From Cylindrotheca closterium (Eukaryota; Bacillariophyta; Bacillariophyceae; Bacillariales; Bacillariaceae), in NCBI GenBank assembly GCA_933822405.4, contig CAKOGP040001934.1:1-13119 (forward strand): a stretch of DNA of 13,119 nucleotides, in the 5' to 3' direction. Position numbers and translations under genes: made by a program. Each line of letters begins with the position of its first letter. Position 1 is the first letter of the stretch. Below are positions 1 through 6,520 of the stretch, in pieces. A model generated the notes under the pieces. The model saw nothing but the letters and a program-made list of their open reading frames with translations, was not told the DNA's origin and made no database searches.

Positions 1-680
1 GAATGTTTTACGACGCATCATCCTTTCATCTAGAGGACTTGTCATCATGGGAGGTTTCTTCAGTGACAGATATGAGTGAAATGTTCCGCCGGGCATCTTC
101 CTTTAATGGAGACATCTCATCTTGGGATACTTCGAGTGTCACTGATATGGATTCCATCTTTGCTGGTGCATCATCCTTCAATCAAGATTTATCAACCTGG
201 GATGTGTCGTCTGCGGAAACTTTGAGAGAAATCTTTTGGGGTGCCTCTTCTTTCAATCAGGATATTTCGTCTTGGAATACCTCCAGAGTCGTTTCCATGA
301 AACGGTTATTCAAGGATACATCATCCTTCAACCAAGACTTGTCATTATGGGATACATCCAACGTCCGAGATATGCGAAGCATGTTTGGAGGTGCGTCCTC
401 CTTCAATCAAGACTTGTCGACCTGGGTCACGTCGCAAGTCGCAACCTTTCAGGGAATGTTTCAAGAGGCATCATCCTTTGATCAGGATATTTCGTCGTGG
501 GATACCTCCAAAGTCACGGATATCAGTGGAATGTTTCGATTTGTATCCTCCTTCAATCAAGACTTGTCCGCCTGGGATCTGCCATCGGTTCAAAATATGC
601 AAGAAGTCTTTCGTGGTGCATTGTCGTTCAATCAAGACTTGTGTTCTTGGGGAATCAAATTACTACCTGAACAACGACAA

Positions 681-721
<41 letters not shown>

Positions 722-1448
722 ACAAGAAATAACAATGACTGATATGTTTGCCGAGTCCGGATGTTACCTTTCGATGGACCCAAATCTGCTGCAAGACAGT
801 GCTGGACCATTTTGTTCTTCCACTTGCAAGGAAAGAGTATGCTTCTACAATCATCAAGACTTGAAATCTGCAGTTGACTCATACTCCATGCTGCTGGAAG
901 AAGAAGAATGCTCTAGAAGTAAATCAAGGAATAGCAACAATCCAGATTGCGTGCTTGCGAACGAGATCATTGGAACCTACGGCTTTCCAATTGGTTCGTG
1001 GTGCATATCCAAGAATGTTACAGATATGTCCTTCCTATTTGCCAATATGAAGACTTTCAATCAAGACATTTCTGGTTGGGATGTTAGTTCTGTTTCGACA
1101 ATGGAAGGCATGTTCTCCTTTGCATCCTCCTTCAATCAAGATTTGTCCTCTTGGGATACCTCTCGAGTCACCGATATGCAGAGAATGTTTTGGGGTGCAT
1201 CAGCCTTTGCTCAAGACTTGTCCTCGTGGGATGTTTCAAATATTCAAAATGCGGATGGCATGTTTGCAGGTACTGCGGCATTCTTGGACAAGTCTCAAGT
1301 GTGTCGCTGGAGCGAGGCTTGGAAAAACCTCGCCGCTGTCGACTGCAACGAAGAAGGCAGAACAACTACAAGTAGTGCAGCGATCACCTTCGCTTTGTAC
1401 GGATGTATTCTCTCACTTCTGATAACAAGTATATTAATGATTTACTAA
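1..1448 (+). CDS. BspA-like / DUF285 repeat surface protein, 5' partial
   Basis: The reading frame is open from the left edge to a TAA at 1446-1448, 481 codons in view. The first ATG (base 3) is probably not the start. Its Met sits at the conserved Met of a repeat unit (Met-Phe-x-x-Ala-Ser-Ser-Phe), so the gene should continue upstream. Residues 1-216 are nine units of about 25 residues with consensus MFxxASSFNQDLSSWDTS followed by xVTDM. Residues 217-344 are an insert with a 14-Gln tract (226-239) and seven Cys (254, 271, 275, 280, 303, 316, 334). Residues 345-436 carry about three more units and a degenerate one. Residues 459-481 are strongly hydrophobic, fitting a C-terminal membrane anchor or a GPI-type signal. 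The family is the bacterial/Mycoplasma DUF285 (BspA-like) repeat group, widespread in diatoms and thought to be cell-surface proteins. Surface location and adhesion are inference. No catalytic motif is seen. The gene converges on the acetyltransferase gene 90 bp downstream. Confidence 0.8.
3..650 (+). repeat. Nine tandem 75-bp (25-aa) BspA-like repeat units, block 1
   Basis: Eight units start at residues 1, 27, 52, 77, 102, 127, 152 and 177, and a shortened ninth runs from 202 to 216. The first unit is 26 residues, the others 25. The most constant positions are Phe2, the Ser-Ser-Phe, Gln-Asp-Leu/Ile and the Trp. The unit edges keep the DNA in register, so the block could expand or shrink by whole units without breaking the frame. 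Confidence 0.85.
678..719 (+). repeat. CAA2-CAG12 microsatellite encoding poly-Gln
   Basis: Two CAA codons (678-683) are followed by twelve uninterrupted CAG codons (684-719), in frame, giving Gln226-Gln239 of the BspA-like protein. The tract lies at the start of the insert that separates the two repeat blocks, so it probably forms a flexible linker. Pure CAG runs of this length commonly vary in length between individuals. Confidence 0.9.
1035..1310 (+). repeat. BspA-like repeat units, block 2
   Basis: Three clear units start at residues 345, 370 and 395, with a degenerate fourth from 420 to Trp436. They are preceded by the lead-in GFPIGSWCISKNVTDM (residues 327-342), which resembles the usual beginning of a DUF285 domain. 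Block 2 is therefore probably a second domain rather than a continuation of block 1. Confidence 0.75.
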
Positions 1449-1538
1449 TTCCACCAAAATACAATTGATCCAATATGAAAAAATGCAGCAACGTTGCTTA
1501 TTGACTGTCCAGACGTTCCTAGATTATTGTTACACTAT

Positions 1539-2186
1539 CTATGAGGACAGATCTTTAACCATTTCAATTCCTGTAAAAGATCCATGGGGTCGTCCAATCA
1601 AGAAACTAATGCAACAGGATGCTCTCTGTTCTTCTTCAAACCCAAATCGTGTGTAGAGTCGTTCCGCTGGATTTCCCTGCATGACTCCCAGTTGCAGTTT
1701 GGAATCACCCTTTTGGCGGGCTAAGTCTTCGGCCCATTTGAGTAGTTTAGTGCCGACTCCCTTGCCTCTTGCCTCTGATGTCACGGCCAAGGTATCAATG
1801 TAGAATTCTCCTTTTGCGGGCTTGTGCATGAGGGATTCGTCAAAGGTCATTTTTTGACCGAATCGTCGTCCCTTGCAAATACCTACCACCTTGTTATTGT
1901 ATAACGCCACTCCATAGGTCTCTTTTCTCGTCACATCTTTTGTAGAATACATCGAATCAAACTCTTCTTGGGGAGATGCCGGACACCAAGCAAAGCGACA
2001 GACTCCAAAGCAACATCCTTTGCCAGTCTTGACAAAATCCGATTCAATATCTTTAGCCTCGGCAAAATACTGCCGAGACAAGGGAACAATCTCGATGAGC
2101 GATGATGATTCTTGTGGCTGTGATTCTTTGTCATCCTCGCCATTATTGCGAACCATGGTTTCGGAATCTGGTGCATTTGAAGCCAT
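1539..2186 (-). CDS. GNAT-family N-acetyltransferase
   Basis: The gene encodes 215 residues, ATG at 2184-2186. Its C-terminal half is a GCN5-related N-acetyltransferase domain. Strand beta-4 and motif A are at 128-150, with the acetyl-CoA pyrophosphate loop Arg140-Gly-Lys-Gly-Val-Gly145 matching the family pattern R/Q-x-x-G-x-G/A. Motif B is at 164-183 (LQLGVMQGNPAERLYTRFGF), with the typical Asn-Pro-Ala-x-x-Leu-Tyr. Such enzymes transfer acetyl from acetyl-CoA to an amine. The substrate cannot be told from the sequence. Residues 1-29 are acidic and Ser/Gln-rich and look disordered. Residues 57-68 are a Cys cluster (GCCFGVCRFAWC) just before the first core strands, which is unusual and could be a metal or redox site, but this is speculation. 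No signal peptide or membrane segment is visible. The total length is normal for a stand-alone GNAT. It converges on the BspA-like gene and is single copy here. Confidence 0.85.
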   Translation of the reverse strand: MASNAPDSETMVRNNGEDDKESQPQESSSLIEIVPLSRQYFAEAKDIESDFVKTGKGCCFGVCRFAWCPASPQEEFDSMYSTKDVTRKETYGVALYNNKVVGICKGRRFGQKMTFDESLMHKPAKGEFYIDTLAVTSEARGKGVGTKLLKWAEDLARQKGDSKLQLGVMQGNPAERLYTRFGFEEEQRASCCISFLIGRPHGSFTGIEMVKDLSS

Positions 2187-2506
2187 GCTGATCGTCTTGA
2201 GTTATTTTTCCTAATCTGTTGGGCTTTTGGTTTGACGTGTGTGGCTTATATTAATTGTTGTTGCGGTGATAAAGGCAACGACGACCGCATACAATATATC
2301 AAATGTGACTTCTTGAAACCTGCACCCATTCATTCGATCATTACTGTATATCCTCACTACATATGATAAATAGATGAGACGCGTGTGAGACATATTTTTC
2401 GGTTTCTTGTCGGACACCTTTTGTCCGATACTGCCTGACATCCATCGAATCATTTAAAAAAAAGCATTTATCAAAATTGCCTCCATCTCCAAAAGTCAGT
2501 GAGATG
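2187..2506. promoter_or_regulatory. Single-copy spacer upstream of the GNAT gene, left flank of the array
   Basis: This 320-bp stretch has no convincing coding frame. It must hold the promoter of the minus-strand GNAT gene. I see no element shared with the array promoters. It contains a short hairpin (2410-2428) and an A-run at 2454-2463. Homology to the repeat array begins abruptly at about 2507. Confidence 0.5.
2410..2428. other. Small inverted repeat TCGGACA-N5-TGTCCGA
   Basis: Perfect 7-bp arms (2410-2416 and 2422-2428) surround a 5-nt loop. It lies 224 bp upstream of the GNAT start codon. It could be a dimeric protein site or chance. Confidence 0.3.
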
Positions 2507-2663
2507 TAGGCAATAGAGTGCCGGAGTGCCGACCTTCGAGGTTGCCTCCACGTCAAAGAGAAATCAGGAGGATATAAGGATTATATTATATGCACTTTAT
2601 GAATTATCGGTTTCTATGTAATGTATCTTTTGTTCACTTTTCCAAAAGTTCTTCAGGCCATGC

Positions 2664-3134
2664 TCATACTACGAGTTGAGCGGCCAAGACTCTGGTTGCC
2701 ATTGCTGTTCTCTCAAAGTCTTTTCCTTCTTCTTCGAAGATTATTCGCAAGGCTGCAAATCGCTGCGTGCATTCCTCGAGAATAGATTCTTCGATCCAGG
2801 AACCCTGTAGAGCAGTCTCAAAGTGCGACTTGAGTTTCTTGAACTGTTTGGTGTTGATACCCAGTTCGAAGACGGCGTAGTTCTTCATGATGACACGAAG
2901 GCGTGCATCACCATCAACCACAAAGTTACTTTCCAAAGCAGATTTGATAAGGCTGCTCATGATAGCTGACAATCGTGACATGCTCATGTGGCCGAACACC
3001 ATTTGCAAGTCGGCATCTTCGCTGATACTGTCGCAAAAGTTCATGAGGAGGAAGCCCATTTCACTTTCTCCACCTAGCTTCTTGATGAGGTTGGGCTGGG
3101 ATTGGAAGGCTTGTTCTTGAATAGGTCTGCACAT
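2664..3134 (-). CDS. Truncated-globin-like protein, copy 1
   Basis: The gene encodes 156 residues, ending in TGA (2664-2666). Product variant: Ser38, Ser53, Ile58, Ala87, Ser103, Ser117, Met145. It is the leftmost array member and transcribes toward the GNAT promoter side. Its 5' part (2836-3134) is identical to copy 5, but its 3' part differs from copy 5 at five sites, all synonymous. At codons 111-112 it carries GGT TCC, as the plus-strand copies do, while the other minus copies carry GGC TCG, so it is a mosaic. Its promoter is the alpha type, shared in inverted form with copy 4. See copy 2 for the domain description. Confidence 0.85.
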   Translation of the reverse strand: MCRPIQEQAFQSQPNLIKKLGGESEMGFLLMNFCDSISEDADLQMVFGHMSMSRLSAIMSSLIKSALESNFVVDGDARLRVIMKNYAVFELGINTKQFKKLKSHFETALQGSWIEESILEECTQRFAALRIIFEEEGKDFERTAMATRVLAAQLVV

Positions 3135-3184
3135 TATGTTTGCTTGTTTGTTGTTGTTATTGGTGGTTGTCTTTGCGTGTTGAC

Positions 3185-3201
3185 TGAAAGTTTAATTTAT
3201 G
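3185..3201 (-). promoter_or_regulatory. Core promoter block CATAAATTAAACTTTCA of copy 1
   Basis: This block is identical in all eight visible promoters, while the DNA around it varies by substitution and indel. It begins 50 bp from the start codon here. The AT-rich CATAAATTAAA could be a TATA-like element. TATA function is inference. Confidence 0.5.
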
Positions 3202-3967
3202 AGGATTTGAGACTGGTTTTGTGGAGCCGATACGATATATACGATGCATGTTGAGGTTGAGTTTGTTCGACATTATTCGGTTTTGAGTGCGGAGTGCCCT
3301 TATTCCTTATATTCAGTATGTAGGTAGAACACTCCCGAGCTTGTCATTTGGTACTCGGAATAAATGTTTTAGCCTCTGAAGAATGATTGTACAATGTCTG
3401 GTCGGCCAATTCACTCAGTTTTATTGCAGCATTCGGCATCTTCTCAACTACAGTGCGAGTACCAGGTACCCCCTCAAGGCCAGCAACATATAGTTCACTT
3501 GATCTATTCTACGATCACAAAGCTTCGCTCCCGTTTTCAAAACCACATGTATTGGAGTTTGAGGTATGACATGTGCTCCTGCATGAGAGTCCGTAGCGTA
3601 CCTACCTGGAAGGTACTGTACCTGCCGGTATTCTTCGGAAAGAATGAATTCCACTCCTTAGCGAGACGGAGAATTTGTAGTCGATAGAACCAGCCCTAGC
3701 TAGCTAGATCTTAAAGTACAGTCGAGAGCGAAGCCGACCTTCGGGGGCTATTTGCTAATCTAACGAATGACGACACTAAGTAAGTTGGTTGAACCGACAT
3801 TCTGCGGGGCTTTACATTTATTCCGAATACCACATTTGACAAAACTCGGGAGTGTTCTACATAATAAAAATATACGGTATAGAATAAGGGCATTCAAAAC
3901 CGAATAATGTCCAACAACAATCAAAACCTCAACATGCATGGTATCCACAGAACTAATCTCAAATCCT

Positions 3968-3984
3968 CATAAATTAAACTTTCA
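3968..3984 (+). promoter_or_regulatory. Core promoter block of copy 2
   Basis: Same 17-bp block, ending 52 bp before the ATG at 4037. The leader between them is almost free of T and ends in repeated CAAA units. Confidence 0.5.
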
Positions 3985-4036
3985 GCCAACACGCAAAGAC
4001 AACCACCAATAACACACAAACAAACAAACAAACATA

Positions 4037-4507
4037 ATGTGCAGACCTATTCAAGAACAAGCCTTCCAATCCCAGCCTAACCTCATCAAGAAGCTAGGTG
4101 GAGAAAGTGAAATGGGCTTCCTCCTCATGAACTTTTGCGACAGTATCAACGAAGATGCCGACTTGCAAATGGTGTTCGGCCATATGAGCATGACACGATT
4201 GTCAGCTGTCATGAGCAGCCTTATCAAATCTGCTTTGGAAAGTAACTTTGTGGTTGATGGTGATGCACGCCTTCGTGTCATCATGAAGAACTACGCCGTC
4301 TTCGAACTGGGTATCAACACCAAACAGTTCAAGAAACTCAAGTCGCACTTTGAGACTGCTCTACAGGGTTCCTGGATCGAAGAATCTATTCTCGAGGAAT
4401 GCACGCAGCGATTTGCAGCCTTGCGAATAATCTTCGAAGAAGAAGGAAAGGACTTTGAGCGAACAGCAATTGCAACCAGAGTCTTGGCCGCTCAACTCGT
4501 AGTATGA
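4037..4507 (+). CDS. Truncated-globin-like protein, copy 2 (reference description)
   Basis: This is a 156-residue, probably soluble protein with no signal peptide or membrane segment. By eye it follows the truncated (2-on-2) globin fold after a polar N-terminal extension of about 15 residues. LIKKLGGE (16-23) matches the A/B start. Phe33-Cys34 sits at B9-B10, where trHbs have Phe-Tyr. Phe47 is at CD1. MTRLSAVMSSLIKSAL (52-67) is helix E, with Leu55 at E7 and Met59 at E11. VFELGIN (88-94) is the end of helix F, with Val88 where the proximal His F8 should be. FKKLKSHFETAL (98-109) is helix G. SWIEESILEECTQRFAALRIIF (112-133) starts helix H. The only His are 49 and 104, neither at a normal haem-ligand position. 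Trans O2/NO chemistry is therefore doubtful and the role is unknown. Variant: Asn38, Thr53, Val58, Ala87, Ser103, Ser117, Ile145. Globin assignment is an alignment by eye, not a search result. Confidence 0.85.
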   Translation: MCRPIQEQAFQSQPNLIKKLGGESEMGFLLMNFCDSINEDADLQMVFGHMSMTRLSAVMSSLIKSALESNFVVDGDARLRVIMKNYAVFELGINTKQFKKLKSHFETALQGSWIEESILEECTQRFAALRIIFEEEGKDFERTAIATRVLAAQLVV

Positions 4508-5159
4508 GCATGGCCTGAAGAACTTTTGGAAAAATGAAGAAAAGATACATTACATAGAAATCGATAATTCATAAATTGCATACAATGTAAATATAATCTC
4601 GCTAGAACAATCAATCACTGGTACGAGTTTCCTCAAGTGAGCCTAAGCTTTGGTATACCAAAAGGGCGATTCAAAGGTAGGAATATGAATAATGTAGGAG
4701 GATCAAGATGAAGTTTCAATTGGATGGTGAATTGGAGGACATTCATCACAGGGGTGGTTTTCGTATCGGTAGTTGGGCACTAGATAGAGTTCCGACCTTC
4801 GAGCCCTCGTTGTCATTCTTTCAATATTTTATTGTAATTCCGCAAGGTTTTGGAAAGGCAATGAGAGCGGACATATTTGTAATCGATCGAACAGCAGTGC
4901 TTCTTCAACAGTCACTGGAATGCCGACAATCGAGACAGTTGCTATTGGGTTTTGTATGCGCGCATAGTTGTGCTGGTGGCCTAGTCGCATAGCTGCTTTT
5001 CTATAGGCAATAGATTGCCGGAGTGCCGACCTTCGAGGTTGCCTCCACGTCAAAGAGAAATCAGGAGGATAAAAGGATTATATTATATGCACTTTATGAA
5101 TTATCGGTTTCTATGTAATGTATCTTTGCTTCATTTTCCAAAAGTTCTTCAAGCCGTGC
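4508..5159. other. Convergent intergenic C1 between copies 2 and 3
   Basis: The first 70 or so bases after each stop are inverted homologues (TTTTGGAAAA, GATACATTACATAGAAA), the likely shared 3' UTRs. Beyond that the flank of plus copies and the flank of minus copies differ. A 94-codon frame (4708-4992) starts in a reasonable context, but I do not call it a gene: against its homologue at 7193 it has about as many replacement as silent codon changes, and its C-terminus is changed by a 25-bp indel. A small palindrome GGCAAT-AG-ATTGCC lies at 5006-5019. Confidence 0.6.
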
Positions 5160-5630
5160 TCATACTACGAGTTGAGCGGCCAAGACTCTGGTTGCCATTG
5201 CTGTTCTCTCAAAGTCCTTTCCTTCTTCTTCGAAGATTATTCGCAAGGCTGCAAATCGCTGCGTGCATTCCTCGAGAATAGATTCTTCGATCCACGAGCC
5301 CTGTAGAGCAGTCTCAAAGTGCGACTTGAGTTTCTTGAACTGTTTGGTGTTGATACCCAGTTCGAAGACGGCGTAGTTCTTCATGATGACACGAAGGCGT
5401 GCATCACCATCAACCACAAAGTTACTTTCCAAAGCAGATTTGATAAGGCTGCTCATGACAGCTGACAATCGTGTCATGCTCATGTGGCCGAACACCATTT
5501 GCAAGTCGGCATCTTCGTTGATACTGTCGCAAAAGTTCATGAGGAGGAAGCCCATTTCACTTTCTCCACCTAGCTTCTTGATGAGGTTGGGCTGGGATTG
5601 GAAGGCTTGTTCTTGAATAGGTCTGCACAT
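5160..5630 (-). CDS. Truncated-globin-like protein, copy 3
   Basis: The full 156-codon frame is intact. Variant: Asn38, Thr53, Val58, Ala87, Ser103, Ser117, Met145, differing from copy 2 only at residue 145. Codons 111-112 are GGC TCG, the minus-strand form. The promoter is the beta type, the mirror of the copy 2 promoter, although the gene's 3' flank is of the minus type shared with copies 1, 5, 7 and 9. It has the longest leader of the family: an added run of CAA/ACAACG triplets puts the core block 72 bp from the ATG. It converges on copy 2 and diverges from copy 4. Confidence 0.85.
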   Translation of the reverse strand: MCRPIQEQAFQSQPNLIKKLGGESEMGFLLMNFCDSINEDADLQMVFGHMSMTRLSAVMSSLIKSALESNFVVDGDARLRVIMKNYAVFELGINTKQFKKLKSHFETALQGSWIEESILEECTQRFAALRIIFEEEGKDFERTAMATRVLAAQLVV

Positions 5631-5702
5631 TATGTTTGTTTGTTTGTGTGTTATTGTCGTTGTTGTTGTTGTTGTTATAGGTGGTTGTCTTTGCGTGTTG
5701 GC

Positions 5703-5719
5703 TGAAAGTTTAATTTATG
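5703..5719 (-). promoter_or_regulatory. Core promoter block of copy 3
   Basis: Identical 17-bp block. It is 72 bp from the start codon because of extra triplet repeats in the leader. Confidence 0.5.
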
Positions 5720-5938
5720 AGGATTTGAGACTGGTTTTGTGGATACGATGCATGTTGAGGTTTTGATTGTTGTTGGACATTATTCGGTTTTGAATGCCCT
5801 TATTCTGTATTGTTTTATTATGTAGAACACTCCCGAGTTTTGTCAAATGTGGTATTCGGAATAAATGTAAAGCCCCGCAGAATGTCGGTTCAACCAACTT
5901 ACTTAGTGTTGTCATTCGTTAGATTAGCAAATAGCCCC

Positions 5939-5959
5939 CGAAGGTGGGCTTCACCTTCG
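5939..5959. other. Perfect hairpin CGAAGGTG-N5-CACCTTCG
   Basis: Eight-bp arms (5939-5946, 5952-5959) surround a GGCTT loop. It lies at the inner edge of the beta promoter of copy 3. At the corresponding place in D1 the repeat is imperfect. Confidence 0.4.
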
Positions 5960-6444
5960 ACTGCAGGATCTGGGGCTGGTTCTATGGACTATATACTCCG
6001 CCCTCCTAAATATGCGGAAATGGTTTGGAAGAACAAGGAGGGCTGATTTCACTACATACCGTAGGTCGTACAGTAGGTACGTGTACTCTGATACAGGAGC
6101 AAAAGAGATACACGTGTACCTATGATGTGCAGTATGTATTTTTTGAAAACATGAGCGAAGGTTTTTGGACGTAGAATACAGTCGTATGATACATGTTGAT
6201 TTTGCTAACCTTCGGGGGCTATTTGATGATCTAGGGAATGCCGTCGATATGTGAACTGTAGGACTAATATATATTCTTCAGAGGCTAAACATTTATTCCG
6301 AATACCAAAGTTGACAATAAACTCGGGAGTGTTCTACCTACATACAGAATAAGGGCACTCGGCACTCAAAACCGAATAATGTCTACAGTATAACAAAACT
6401 CAACCTCAACATGCATCGTATCCACAGAACTAATCTCAAATCCT

Positions 6445-6461
6445 CATAAATTAAACTTTCA
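6445..6461 (+). promoter_or_regulatory. Core promoter block of copy 4
   Basis: Identical 17-bp block, ending 59 bp before the ATG at 6521. The leader has four CAAA units. Confidence 0.5.
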
Positions 6462-6520
6462 ACCAACACGCAAAGACAACCACCAATAGTAACACACAAA
6501 CAAACAAACAAACAAACATA

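Larger units (their letters stand above)
3135..4036. promoter_or_regulatory. Divergent promoter region D1 between copies 1 and 2
   Basis: This 902-bp region has no convincing gene. Its two ends are inverted versions of one promoter. Each has an A-rich leader, a CATAAATTAAACTTTCA block, a CCGAATA-type site, and further out an ACTCGGGAGTG-containing block (3324-3366 for copy 1, 3815-3860 for copy 2). The end next to copy 1 is the alpha type (ends in GCCTCTGAAGAAT). The end next to copy 2 is the beta type (contains CCCGCAGAATGTCGG on the reverse strand). The middle (about 3380-3740) contains short chance frames only. It is homologous, in reverse orientation and with many indels, to the middle of the region between copies 3 and 4. 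Confidence 0.75.
5631..6520. promoter_or_regulatory. Divergent promoter region D2 between copies 3 and 4, inverted relative to D1
   Basis: This 890-bp region has no convincing gene. The beta promoter faces copy 3 and the alpha promoter faces copy 4, the reverse of D1. Reading the reverse strand of D2, matches to D1 run in order: GCCTCTGAAGAAT, then CTTCGCTC-N2-GTTTTCAAAA, TGCTCCTG, ATAGAACCAGCCC, then GGGGGCTATTTGCTAATCT. Conserved distal blocks are at 5822-5867 (copy 3) and 6290-6337 (copy 4). It carries hairpin 5939-5959 and an imperfect inverted repeat around CACGTG (6074-6085 with 6109-6122). The motif CCTTCGGGGGCTATTTG occurs at both ends in opposite orientations (5929-5945 region and 6214-6230 region). 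Confidence 0.75.

Noticed and set aside
3..5. ATG at base 3 as the true start of the BspA-like gene
   Set aside because: This Met is the conserved first residue of the 25-residue repeat unit, and the frame is open to the edge, so the gene most likely starts upstream.
678..719. CAG tract read on the minus strand as a poly-Ala or poly-Leu protein
   Set aside because: Those short frames exist only because a triplet repeat is open in several frames. The plus-strand gene accounts for it.
2887..3120. 77-codon frames antisense to each globin-like gene
   Set aside because: They recur only because the gene recurs. They are a shadow of the conserved sense frame, with no start context of their own.
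3387..3687. 60-, 68- and 97-codon overlapping frames in the D1 core
   Set aside because: The homologous D2 core has many indels and keeps none of them open, so they are chance frames in promoter DNA.
3249..3935. Promoter inversion as an active phase-variation switch with a dedicated recombinase
   Set aside because: No recombinase gene or short specific recombination site is visible. Homologous recombination between the inverted genes is enough to explain the flipped segment.
4708..4992. 94-codon frame in the convergent gaps (also 7193, 9715, 12200) as a second gene of the array
   Set aside because: The two distinct versions differ by four replaced codons and three silent ones over 76 codons, and then a 25-bp indel changes the whole C-terminus. 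This is not the pattern of a protein under constraint, and no family is recognised.
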